Below are positions 31,376 to 39,774 of a stretch of 64,000 nucleotides of DNA, in pieces; the first letter of the stretch is position 1, and each line of letters opens with the position of its first letter. The notes below the pieces were generated by a model. It ran no database searches and was not told the origin of the DNA. It was given only the letters and a program-made list of their open reading frames with translations. The stretch comes from Buchnera aphidicola (Cinara kochiana kochiana) (GTDB lineage Bacteria; Pseudomonadota; Gammaproteobacteria; Enterobacterales; Enterobacteriaceae): assembly GCF_900698905.1 (NCBI RefSeq), contig NZ_LR217707.1:369721-433720 (forward strand), in the 5' to 3' direction. The position numbers and the translations under genes are program-made.

Positions 31376-32524
31376 ATGCCTAATAAAAAATTACATATAT
31401 TACCGCCAATTAGTTTATATATTCATATACCGTGGTGTATTAAAAAATGTCCATATTGTGACTTTCATTCATATAAATATTCACAAAAAATATCAGAAAA
31501 AAAATATATAAAACATATCATAAAAGATTTAAAAAATGATAAAAAAATGATATCTAATAGATCTATTGAATCAATTTTCATTGGAGGTGGTACACCAAGT
31601 TTACTAAAAAGTAAAACTTTCTTATATTTACTAAAAAAAATAAAAAAAATTATATCTATCTCAAAAAAAACAGAAATATCTATAGAGATTAACCCCGATA
31701 TCAATAAAAAAAACAAATTAATAGAATATTATGAAGCAGGTATTAATAGATTTTCAATCGGGGTGCAAACATTTAACGAAATTATACTAAAAAAAATTGA
31801 ACGAAAATATAATGCAAAAAAAACTATACAATTAATTAATTCTATAAACCACATACCACATAAAAACTTAAACATAGATTTAATGTACGGACTTCCTGAA
31901 CAAACTATTCAAAATGTTTTAGAAGATTTATATCAAGCTATTACATTAAAACCAGAACATATATCATGGTATCAATTAAATATTGAGCCAAATACTAAAT
32001 TTTATACACAGAATATTAATCTACCTTCTCTTCAAATTACAAAAAATATGCGCTTAAAAGGAAATAAATTATTAAAAAAATATGGATATATACAATATGA
32101 AATCTCTTCTTACTCCCTAAAAGAGAAGTATCAATGTAGGCATAATTTAAATTATTGGAATTTTGGTGACTATATAGGTGTTGGATGTGGAGCTCACGGT
32201 AAAATAACACAACCCAATAAAACAATTATTCGAACTATAAAAGCTAAACATGATACAACATATATAAGTAAAAAATATATAGAAAAAAAATACATTGTTT
32301 TAAACAAAGATATTCCATTCGAATTTTTCTTAAATAAATTCAGGTTATTTCAACCAATTTACTATCAAGATTTCGAAAATCAAACTTATATCAAAAAAAA
32401 TAAAATTTATAAAAAAATGACTATAGCTATAAAAAAAGGTTATTTAAGAAAAACAACGGATTCGTGGTTCGTTACTGATAATGGAAGAGAAAAATTAAAT
32501 TCATTGCTATCAATATTTTTATAA
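31376..32524 (+). CDS. hemW: Radical SAM heme chaperone HemW-like protein
   Basis: A radical SAM protein formerly called YggW, related to coproporphyrinogen dehydrogenase but thought to handle heme. The CxxxCxxC cluster motif is Cys21, Cys25, Cys28 in IPWCIKKCPYCDFHS. GGGTPSLL near residue 71 binds SAM, and NIDLMYGLPEQT and GVGCGAHG are conserved later. Length 382 (E. coli 378). It ends six bases from the convergent trmB. The substrate in this organism is not clear from the sequence. Confidence 0.93.
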   Translation: MPNKKLHILPPISLYIHIPWCIKKCPYCDFHSYKYSQKISEKKYIKHIIKDLKNDKKMISNRSIESIFIGGGTPSLLKSKTFLYLLKKIKKIISISKKTEISIEINPDINKKNKLIEYYEAGINRFSIGVQTFNEIILKKIERKYNAKKTIQLINSINHIPHKNLNIDLMYGLPEQTIQNVLEDLYQAITLKPEHISWYQLNIEPNTKFYTQNINLPSLQITKNMRLKGNKLLKKYGYIQYEISSYSLKEKYQCRHNLNYWNFGDYIGVGCGAHGKITQPNKTIIRTIKAKHDTTYISKKYIEKKYIVLNKDIPFEFFLNKFRLFQPIYYQDFENQTYIKKNKIYKKMTIAIKKGYLRKTTDSWFVTDNGREKLNSLLSIFL

Positions 32525-32530
32525 AAAAAA

Positions 32531-33253
32531 TTATTTTAAATTAAATTGATATTTATAATCAAAAATATTTTTTTTTAAAAATAAAGCTTTCTTTTTAAAT
32601 TTAGTATCCTTTTGTATTTTTACTAGTGGAAACATAACTGTTCCAGAAAAAATACGTTTAAAACTAGAATACAATGAAATTGTATTATATATTTGTTTTG
32701 AATATAATGGACAATCTGTAATAATATGTAAAAAACCTTTATTAATAATTTTATTTAATATCAAATCTATAAAACAATCATTTATTAATCTTCTTTTACG
32801 ATGTTTAGTTTTAAACCAAGGATCTGGAAAAAAAATTTGAAAAATATTAACCGCCCTATTAGGAATCATGTATTTAAGTATTTCTACAGCATCATAACAT
32901 ATTAATTTAATATTAGTAATATTATTTATATAAGCATACTGAATAGCTGTTAATACACCCTTTAAATATACCTCTATACCAATAAAATTTACATGAGGAT
33001 TATTTATAGCCTTTTCTATAAATAATTTTCCATCACCAAACCCAATTTCTATAATAATTGGTTGTTTTATAGGAAATAAATCAAGAAAATTTAACTGGAC
33101 ACTATTAAAATTAATTCCATATATTTTCCAGCATATTGTAATATGTTCTATTTTTTGTATCTTGACATTTCTTTGTCGAGTTACATAACTTTTAATTGAT
33201 GTTGCACAAGTTATATTTTTTTTACAAAATAAATCATTTGTTGAAATAATCAT
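32531..33253 (-). CDS. trmB: tRNA (guanine-N7)-methyltransferase
   Basis: Methylates G46 in the variable loop of tRNAs using SAM. IEIGFGDGKLFIEKA near residue 70 is the SAM-binding loop, FIGIEVYLKGVLTAI the second motif and FPDPWFKTKHRKRRLI the TrmB signature with the catalytic Asp. Length 240 (E. coli 239). Divergent from mutY, as in E. coli. Confidence 0.96.
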   Translation of the reverse strand: MIISTNDLFCKKNITCATSIKSYVTRQRNVKIQKIEHITICWKIYGINFNSVQLNFLDLFPIKQPIIIEIGFGDGKLFIEKAINNPHVNFIGIEVYLKGVLTAIQYAYINNITNIKLICYDAVEILKYMIPNRAVNIFQIFFPDPWFKTKHRKRRLINDCFIDLILNKIINKGFLHIITDCPLYSKQIYNTISLYSSFKRIFSGTVMFPLVKIQKDTKFKKKALFLKKNIFDYKYQFNLK

Positions 33254-33393
33254 TTTATATTACCCATAAAATCTATTTATAATATATGTAACTCAAAATA
33301 TATTATTTAAAAATATTTTTTTTTAAATAATACAAACGTATAAAATTGATATGCAAAATACTAATTATTTTTAATAACAAATTTAGGATTAAT

Positions 33394-34683
33394 ATGTTAT
33401 TCTCACAAAAAATACTAAATTGGTATCATATTCACGGAAGAAAAAATTTGCCTTGGCAAAAAAAAAATATATACTTTATTTGGATATCTGAAATTATGTT
33501 ACAAAGAACACAAGTGCAAACAGTAATCCCGTATTTTAAAAAATTTAAAAAACGTTTTCCTACTCTTAAATCATTAGCACAAGCCAATATAAATGAAATT
33601 TTGTATTTATGGAGTGGTTTGGGATATTACCAACGAGCTCATAACATACATAAAACCGCTATCATTATTCAAAACATATATAATGGAATTTTTCCAAAAA
33701 ATATCAATGAAATAAAAAAATTACCCGGAATAGGCCAATCAACGGCAGGAGCGATTTTATCGTTTGCCTATAATTTTGTATATGCTATTTTAGATAGTAA
33801 TGTAAAACGCATATTAATACGATTTCATGCAGTCTGTACAAATAACCAAACAAAAAATCAATTAGATAAAATATTATGGAAATTAATTAACCAATATCTT
33901 CCGATTCATCACTCTAATAAATTTAATCAAGCTATGATGGATATTGGTTCATTGATTTGCACTAATCATAATCCTCGTTGTATTATATGTCCTTTAAATA
34001 ATACATGTAATTTCTGCATTAATAAAACAATTATTAATAAAATTAAATATAAAAAAAAAAATACAATAGGTCTTCTATTTTCTATTATCAATTACAAAAA
34101 CATGTATTTTTTAAAACAACAAAAACAAATTTCTATTTGGAAAAGTCTATTTTATTTTCCCATAACTTTTTTTTCAATATCTAAAAAAAAACATGAAAGT
34201 TTTAAAAAAAAAATGAATAATTTTAATATAGTAATTAATCCATTTATCCATTACGTCAGTAACATAAAACTATATATTTATTCACACACCATAACAACTC
34301 AAAAAAAAAATATACTAAAAGATATAAATCAAAAAAAAATATGGTATGATATTTTTATAGGTAAAAAGATCGGTATTCCTACTCCAGTACATAAAATATT
34401 AAATTTAATACATAAACAATTAATTAAAAAAAATATGAAAAAAACCAATATACGTATAATTTTTTGTTCTTTTTTAAAAAAAAAAGCAGAAGGATTAGAT
34501 TATCCGTTTTTCACAGGTAAAACAGGAAAAAAAATTTATCAAGAAATTTCTAAAGAGGCATGGTGTTATTGGTTACAAAAACAAACAAAAATTATTAATG
34601 AAAAAAAATTAAATATGTTTATAGAAAAAGATAGAACATACATAAAAATTAAAATGAAAAAATTTTTATTTACTAAAAAATAA
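33394..34683 (+). CDS. mutY-yggX: MutY adenine glycosylase fused to YggX iron-trafficking protein
   Basis: One open frame of 429 residues that covers two normally separate neighbours. Residues 1-347 are MutY, which removes A mispaired with 8-oxoG: catalytic Glu33 (WISEIMLQRTQ), helix-hairpin-helix LPGIGQSTAGA at 110-120, Asp134 (ILDSNVKR), the 4Fe-4S ligands Cys189, 196, 199 and 205, and a diverged NUDIX-like C-terminal domain. Residues 348-429 are complete YggX, protecting Fe-S proteins: IIFCSFLKKKAEGLDYPFFTG with its Cys, then EISKEAWCYWLQKQTKIINEKKLNM. In E. coli yggX directly follows mutY with its own start. Here no stop separates them, and the old YggX ATG (34435) is preceded by A/T without a clear Shine-Dalgarno. 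The ATG at 33394 has AGGA upstream and is preferred to a TTG 16 codons earlier. Internal initiation at 34435 is possible. Runs of ten or more A occur at 33458, 34051 and 34301. Confidence 0.93.
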   Translation: MLFSQKILNWYHIHGRKNLPWQKKNIYFIWISEIMLQRTQVQTVIPYFKKFKKRFPTLKSLAQANINEILYLWSGLGYYQRAHNIHKTAIIIQNIYNGIFPKNINEIKKLPGIGQSTAGAILSFAYNFVYAILDSNVKRILIRFHAVCTNNQTKNQLDKILWKLINQYLPIHHSNKFNQAMMDIGSLICTNHNPRCIICPLNNTCNFCINKTIINKIKYKKKNTIGLLFSIINYKNMYFLKQQKQISIWKSLFYFPITFFSISKKKHESFKKKMNNFNIVINPFIHYVSNIKLYIYSHTITTQKKNILKDINQKKIWYDIFIGKKIGIPTPVHKILNLIHKQLIKKNMKKTNIRIIFCSFLKKKAEGLDYPFFTGKTGKKIYQEISKEAWCYWLQKQTKIINEKKLNMFIEKDRTYIKIKMKKFLFTKK

Positions 34684-34730
34684 ACAGAGTAAATAAAAAA
34701 ATTTAATTTTTTAAATAAAAAATAAAAATT

Positions 34731-36179
34731 TTAAATTAAATTATTAATATTATAGATTATCTGATTCATATAAATTATTAGTTTTTCTAATAAAAAAAAT
34801 TTTTTTTTATTTAAATAATATTTATTTTGTAAGCATTTTATTTGTCTGACATATTCTTTAATATAAGTATTATTAATTTTATTTTGGCAATGTAACTGCC
34901 ATCGTTTCATTTCATCAAAATTTAATAAACTTATAAAATTTCTTGCTTTTAAACGAAAAAAAATTTCTTCAATTCTAGTATCAATAAATTTTGGACACCA
35001 GTGTATCCATTGTACCGGTATATGAGTATGAATAAAAGAAAATGATAATTTATCTAAAGAATTAAAAAAGTTTTTATATAACAATAAATCTACATCATTA
35101 CACACTTCATTTTTTTTATTTAGTAAAAAAATTGATAAGATCCAATTTTTTAACAAAATATTATTTTTTAATAAAAAAAAATTTTTTTGACATCTTTTAT
35201 AATTTATATTTAATCTTTGACAATCCTGCAGAGATAATGAATTATATGAAAAAAATAATGGAGATTTATTGATATATATAATGTGTATTCCGCAATCAAA
35301 TAATTGACGAACGGTCAACATTATATTGTTAGAAAGTGAATATAAATGAAATATTTTTTTAATATTGATTGATAAATTAATAACAATTAAGTTATTAGTA
35401 TATTTTGGATGTGTACCTATAATTAATATACAACCCAAATTATTATTTTGTGATCCAAAAAAACTAGATAAATAGAAAAAAGGTCTATTATAATTTTGAG
35501 AAATAAAATATATTATATGTTTTTTATGAGATATTTTATACAAATATAAAAAAAATTTTTTATTTTTTTTATATAAATACCGCGCTACTGTAAAAGTAGC
35601 TATAACATCAGAATATGCGTCATGAGCATCGATATGTACAATATTATTAATAAATGTTATATCAGATAATTTAAAGCTAACAGAACCGTTAACCTTACGA
35701 TACCAAATCATAGTATTTGGATAAAAAATATAAAAAGCACGTAAAATATTTAAAATATCCCAACTAAAATTACCATTTTTCCAACTCCATTCATACGGAT
35801 CTAATAAATTTCTATAAAAAATATTACGTGTTATTAAGTTATCAAAATTAATATTATTAAATCCTACAATACAGGAATTTTTTTGAGAAAAAATATCATA
35901 AATTCTTTTAGCAAAAAAATATTCATTTAGACCATACTTTTGCGTATATTGAGGTAATATTTTAGTGATTAAAACAGCATTAGGATCTGGCAAATAATCT
36001 ATAGGAGGATAGCAAAATAAAACTGTTTTTTTGCGAATAACTTTGAATTCATGATCTGTTTCTATACTACAAAATTGAGCAACTTTATCCAAAGATATAT
36101 TTAATCCGAAAGTTTCATAATCATAAAAAATAAAAGATTTTTTAGTATCGATATTAGTATTGTTATTTTTAATAAACAT
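34731..36179 (-). CDS. sbcB: Exodeoxyribonuclease I
   Basis: A 3'-5' single-strand exonuclease of the DnaQ fold used in recombination and mismatch repair. Asp20 and Glu22 in FYDYETFGLN form ExoI motif, GFNNINFDNLITRNIFYRNLLDPYEWSW carries motif II, and HDAYSDVIATFTVARYL has motif III His and Asp. Length 482 (E. coli 475). The C-terminal half is strongly diverged and Lys/Asn-rich. It converges on the mutY-yggX fusion 47 bases away. Confidence 0.95.
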   Translation of the reverse strand: MFIKNNNTNIDTKKSFIFYDYETFGLNISLDKVAQFCSIETDHEFKVIRKKTVLFCYPPIDYLPDPNAVLITKILPQYTQKYGLNEYFFAKRIYDIFSQKNSCIVGFNNINFDNLITRNIFYRNLLDPYEWSWKNGNFSWDILNILRAFYIFYPNTMIWYRKVNGSVSFKLSDITFINNIVHIDAHDAYSDVIATFTVARYLYKKNKKFFLYLYKISHKKHIIYFISQNYNRPFFYLSSFFGSQNNNLGCILIIGTHPKYTNNLIVINLSINIKKIFHLYSLSNNIMLTVRQLFDCGIHIIYINKSPLFFSYNSLSLQDCQRLNINYKRCQKNFFLLKNNILLKNWILSIFLLNKKNEVCNDVDLLLYKNFFNSLDKLSFSFIHTHIPVQWIHWCPKFIDTRIEEIFFRLKARNFISLLNFDEMKRWQLHCQNKINNTYIKEYVRQIKCLQNKYYLNKKKFFLLEKLIIYMNQIIYNINNLI

Positions 36180-36267
36180 AAAATTAAATTACTAAACTAT
36201 TTTAGTATGAAATATGATTCTTGTATAATATTAGTTATAAAAATTTTTATAATATATAAAACATTAT

Positions 36268-36340
36268 CTCCCCTGACTGGACTCGAACCAGTGACATACG
36301 GATTAACAGTCCGCCGTTCTACCAACTGAACTACAGAGGA
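36268..36340 (-). tRNA. tRNA-Asn (GTT)
   Basis: A 73-base cloverleaf on the minus strand. The acceptor TCCTCTG pairs with CAGGGGA (one G-T), discriminator G. The anticodon loop CTGTTAA shows GTT, and the T-arm is CTGGTTCGAGTCCAG. It closely matches E. coli tRNA-Asn. No encoded CCA. Confidence 0.96.
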
Positions 36341-36527
36341 ATATATTAAGTATATATCATATGAAAATTTCTATGTCAATTAATAATTAAAAATATATTT
36401 TGTTTGTATTAAAATTAATTTATCATTTAAACATAAAATTTGATAAAAAAATATAGATTAGTATTTAAAATTGATTTATAATAATGTTATTAAAATTAAT
36501 ATTATTTAAAATATAATAATTTTGTTA

Positions 36528-36600
36528 GGCCCTTTAGCTCAGTGGTTAGAGCACACGACTCATAATCGTTTGGTCGCTGGTTCAAATCCAGCAAGGGCCA
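36528..36600 (+). tRNA. tRNA-Ile2 (CAT, lysidine type)
   Basis: A 73-base cloverleaf with anticodon CAT. It is not a Met tRNA: the D-arm TTAGCTCAGTGGTTAGAGCA, the anticodon stem CGACTCATAATCG and the T-arm GCTGGTTCAAATCCAGC match E. coli tRNA-Ile2, not elongator or initiator Met. The acceptor is GGCCCTT / AAGGGCC with discriminator A. It needs TilS to convert C34 to lysidine before it reads ATA, a frequent codon in an AT-rich genome. Confidence 0.9.
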
Positions 36601-36649
36601 TATTATTGCATATATAATTTATTTTATTGATATAAATATTTTTAAAAAT

Positions 36650-37057
36650 CTATATATATATCAGTTTAATTCTTTTATTTGAAATAAATAATAATTGCGC
36701 AACTTTATCACCAGGATTAATATAAAAACTTTTATTACTACGATTCCATAAAGATATTTTTAGTTCATCTTTACAGATATCAATAATGCCAAACGGGTTA
36801 CCAATTATAATATTATATTTTTTTTTTATAGAAACAAGCGGCTCAATAACTATACGAGTAGTACTATCCAACAAATTTATCAAAATTCCTGTAGAAATTA
36901 ATAATGTTTTTTCAGATAAAATATATATGGGTTTTTTAAGACACGCTATTAAAAAAAAACCAAAAAATCCATTAGATAGATATTCAGGAAAAAAAAAATC
37001 TGTTTTAAGACGCGGATCAATAATCTCAATTTTAATTTCTAATAAATCCATATACAT
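36650..37057 (-). CDS. dut: Degenerate dUTPase-like protein
   Basis: Homologous to dUTPase (KIEIIDPRL at the start, conserved spacing of the beta strands, and LKISLWNRSNKSFYINPGDKVAQLLFI near residues 98-124), but most catalytic motifs have decayed. Motif 1 (family SAGLDLRA) reads FFGFFLIA, losing the Asp. Motif 2 (PRSGLG) reads PLVSIK, losing Arg-Ser-Gly. Motif 3 (GLIDSDYQG) reads GIIDICKDE, losing the catalytic Asp equivalent to E. coli Asp90. Motif 5, the Gly-rich C-terminal tail, is absent (135 versus 151 residues). The frame is open and a good AGGA precedes the ATG. It is either a non-catalytic relic or a repurposed trimer-fold protein; dUTPase activity is unlikely. It follows rplI by 30 bases. 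Confidence 0.8.
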   Translation of the reverse strand: MYMDLLEIKIEIIDPRLKTDFFFPEYLSNGFFGFFLIACLKKPIYILSEKTLLISTGILINLLDSTTRIVIEPLVSIKKKYNIIIGNPFGIIDICKDELKISLWNRSNKSFYINPGDKVAQLLFISNKRIKLIYI

Positions 37058-37087
37058 AACATTAATTCCTATTAATATAATTATATA

Positions 37088-37537
37088 TTATTTTGACAAA
37101 ATTGAAACTTGAATTTCAGTATCCATATTCTTATATGGAGTAAAAAAAACTGTATGAGTACCTAAATATCGTAATAATCCTTGAGGTAATTTAATTTCAT
37201 GTTTTTCTACTATAATACCCATTAACAATAAATTTTTTACAATATCTCTAATACCAATAGAACCAAAAATTTTATTTTTTTTACTAGATTTTACAAAAAA
37301 AATCATAGCACCAATTAATTTAATAGAATTAATTCTATTCTTTGCTTGATTTATTTTTTCAGATTTTTGTTTTTCAGCAATTATTCTCGTTTGTTTAAAA
37401 ATTTTAATATTTTTAGAAGTTGCTAATAATGCTTTTTTCATAGGTATTAAATAATTTCTAGCATATCCATTTTTAACAGAAATTAATTGACCTTTTTTAC
37501 CTAATTTCTCTGTAGAATTTATTAAAATCACTTTCAT
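37088..37537 (-). CDS. rplI: 50S ribosomal protein L9
   Basis: A large-subunit protein at the L1 stalk base that helps hold the reading frame. MKVILINSTEKLGKKGQLISVKNGYARNYLIP is the signature N-terminal domain; a long helix and a C-terminal domain follow. Length 149, as in E. coli. It ends the rpsF-(priB)-rpsR-rplI operon, from which priB is missing. Confidence 0.97.
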   Translation of the reverse strand: MKVILINSTEKLGKKGQLISVKNGYARNYLIPMKKALLATSKNIKIFKQTRIIAEKQKSEKINQAKNRINSIKLIGAMIFFVKSSKKNKIFGSIGIRDIVKNLLLMGIIVEKHEIKLPQGLLRYLGTHTVFFTPYKNMDTEIQVSILSK

Positions 37538-37597
37538 ACAATATAAATACCTTAAAAATTATCTAAAATGTTATAGAAAAAATAGTTAATATTATCT

Positions 37598-37825
37598 CTA
37601 CTGATGTTGATCAGTGTATGGCATTAAAGCAATAAAACGAGCTCTTTTAATTGCACGAGCTAATTGTCTTTGATATTTTGCTTTCGTTCCTGTAATACGA
37701 CTAGGAACAATTTTTCCATTTTCAGTAACATAATTCTTTAACATTACTATATCTTTATAATCTATATATTTAACTCCTTCTGCTGTAAAACGACAGAATT
37801 TTCTACGTCGAAAATAACGCACCAT
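37598..37825 (-). CDS. rpsR: 30S ribosomal protein S18
   Basis: A platform protein that pairs with S6. [24 protein letters not shown] and the [30 protein letters not shown] block are nearly identical to E. coli. Length 75, as in E. coli. It lies between rpsF and rplI. Confidence 0.98.
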   Translation of the reverse strand: MVRYFRRRKFCRFTAEGVKYIDYKDIVMLKNYVTENGKIVPSRITGTKAKYQRQLARAIKRARFIALMPYTDQHQ

Positions 37826-37907
37826 AAATTACACCTCTTAATTATATTTCATGAATGTATTAATGAGATATTAATATTTAAAAATATAAATATTTTTAAA
37901 TTTGAAA

Positions 37908-38288
37908 TTATTTAATAATAACTTTATTTTGAGTATTTTTAACAGATGTTAATTCTTTTTTAATATGTTCCTGTGTTTGTAGCATAGGTGATTTTTTTTT
38001 AAAAGCTTCACAGCACAAAAGAATAAAGTGACGAATAATATTTAAATTAAATTTAAAATTATTTTCTAAATATTGCATACAATTAATAGAAACTTCAATA
38101 TTCATAAGAACGTAATGAGCTTTTTTTAATTTATTAATCATATATGATAAAGGACGTTGTCCCCAATCTTCTAAACGGTGTATTATGCCTTTTTTAGTTC
38201 GTATTATATTTGAATAAAATTCAATAATATGTGAAATTTTTTCACTTTTATCAGGATGAACCATTAATATTATTTCATAATGACGCAC
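37908..38288 (-). CDS. rpsF: 30S ribosomal protein S6
   Basis: Forms a heterodimer with S18 on the platform. MRHYEIILMVHPDKSEKI and RLEDWGQRPLSYMINKLKKAHYVLMNIE match the family. Length 126; the E. coli protein ends with poly-Glu additions made by RimK, whereas here the C-terminus is Lys/Asn-rich. First gene of its operon. A short A/T hairpin lies about 40 bases upstream but lacks the CCG element of the known S6:S18 leader motif. Confidence 0.96.
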   Translation of the reverse strand: MRHYEIILMVHPDKSEKISHIIEFYSNIIRTKKGIIHRLEDWGQRPLSYMINKLKKAHYVLMNIEVSINCMQYLENNFKFNLNIIRHFILLCCEAFKKKSPMLQTQEHIKKELTSVKNTQNKVIIK

Positions 38289-38715
38289 AAATAAAACTCC
38301 TTTAAAATATATAAAATGAATTGTTGAAAATAGTTATTTTCACAGTATTTAATATCGCAAAACATATATTAATAGAAAAAATTTAAAAATAAATTTCATA
38401 TATAAAACTTATATTTTTAAAATTTAATATAAATATAGTATATTTTAACATAATTATATTCATGAAAAATAATAGTTTTTACAAAATAAAAATAATTATT
38501 TTTAATCTATACATATTCTACGCAACATAAAACTGTATCAGTATACCAATCAATAATTTACTATTAATAATAGTTGTTATATTAGCGACTCTAGCTATAT
38601 ATAAAAATATATACGATTTACTCTTTATATAAAAATTATTATATACAATAATTTTATAAAAAATAAAATTAAAATATTTTATTTATTTAAAATTATTGAA
38701 TTAAACAAAATTAAT
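38289..38715. other. Gene-free spacer between miaA and rpsF
   Basis: 427 A/T-rich bases. In E. coli miaA is followed by hfq; I looked for an Hfq-like translation here and found none. No tRNA or clear terminator was recognised. An 8-bp inverted repeat at 38325-38342 is noted but is A/T-simple. Confidence 0.65.
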
Positions 38716-39654
38716 CTAATTTTTATTTTGTAATATTTTTTGAATTTTTTCTATTAATAGATCTTTCTGATTATCATATATTAATGTAATATTTTTCCAT
38801 CTATTTAACCAAGTCAATTGATGTTTAACTAAATGAAAAGTAGATTTAATTGTATTATCTATCATTTCTTGATATGAACATTTATTTTGTATATACAACC
38901 ACATTTGCTTATAACCTATACTATTTATAGAAGGAAAAGAAAGATTTAAGTCTTTTTTTTTATATAAATTAAAAACTTCTTTTTCAAAACCACAATCCAA
39001 CATGTTATAGAATCGTCGTACTATTTTAGTATATAAAATATTTTTATTATGAGGAATCAAACCAAATTGAAATATTCGATATGGTAATTTTTGATGAACT
39101 GACTGAATTAATTGACTTCTCGGTTGACCTCCCGAAACAAAAAATATTTCAATAGCACGCAAAACTCTTTGTACATCATTTATATGAATTTTTTTACTAG
39201 AAACTGGGTCTATTTTTTTTAAAATATCAAATAATCTTGCTTTTTTTTCTAGACAAATATTTTTATATATATAATTTCTTATTAAAGCATTAGATGGAGG
39301 TAAATACGCAAATCCATTTAATAATATTTTAAAATACAACATAGTTCCACCTACTAATAAAGGAATTTTACCAAATTTTAAAATATTTTTTATTTCCTGA
39401 GTAGCATCTTTATAAAAATCTATAGCAGAATAAATATCCTGTGGTTTTATAATATTAACTAATCGGTAAAAGTTTTCCCGTAAATCTTTTTCAAGCGGTT
39501 TATCTGTTCCGATATCTAATCCTTTATATATTAATTTAGAATCTACACTTAATAATTCAATTTGAGAAAATTTTTTTTTTATCTGTAACGATAATTTACT
39601 TTTACCAATTGCGGTAGGGCCCATCAAAAATAATACAATTGATTGATTATTCAT
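38716..39654 (-). CDS. miaA: tRNA dimethylallyltransferase
   Basis: Adds the isopentenyl group to A37 of tRNAs reading UNN codons. The P-loop GPTAIGKSKLSLQI is near residue 12, SVDSKLIYKGLDIGTDKP near 36, GGTMLYFKILLNG near 103 and the RRFYNMLDCGFEKEV region in the C-terminal half. Length 312 (E. coli 316). Its downstream partner hfq is absent. Confidence 0.97.
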   Translation of the reverse strand: MNNQSIVLFLMGPTAIGKSKLSLQIKKKFSQIELLSVDSKLIYKGLDIGTDKPLEKDLRENFYRLVNIIKPQDIYSAIDFYKDATQEIKNILKFGKIPLLVGGTMLYFKILLNGFAYLPPSNALIRNYIYKNICLEKKARLFDILKKIDPVSSKKIHINDVQRVLRAIEIFFVSGGQPRSQLIQSVHQKLPYRIFQFGLIPHNKNILYTKIVRRFYNMLDCGFEKEVFNLYKKKDLNLSFPSINSIGYKQMWLYIQNKCSYQEMIDNTIKSTFHLVKHQLTWLNRWKNITLIYDNQKDLLIEKIQKILQNKN

Positions 39655-39774
39655 TTTTAATTTTATCTTAATCTATAATATAAATATATTTATATTTAAA
39701 TATTTAATAAACTAATCATATATATAATAGATGAATCAGCTATTTATAATAATAGTTTTTACGTTAATGAAAAA

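Noticed and set aside
36528-36600. tRNA with CAT anticodon as a Met tRNA
   Set aside because: The body, especially D-arm, anticodon stem and T-arm, matches tRNA-Ile2, whose C34 is modified to lysidine; it does not match elongator or initiator Met tRNA.
38325-38342. Hairpin upstream of rpsF as the S6:S18 leader element
   Set aside because: It lacks the conserved CCG feature of that motif and contains only one G-C pair at each end.
38289-38715. Remnant of hfq between miaA and rpsF
   Set aside because: Minus-strand translations show no Sm-fold motif; nothing beyond position suggests hfq.
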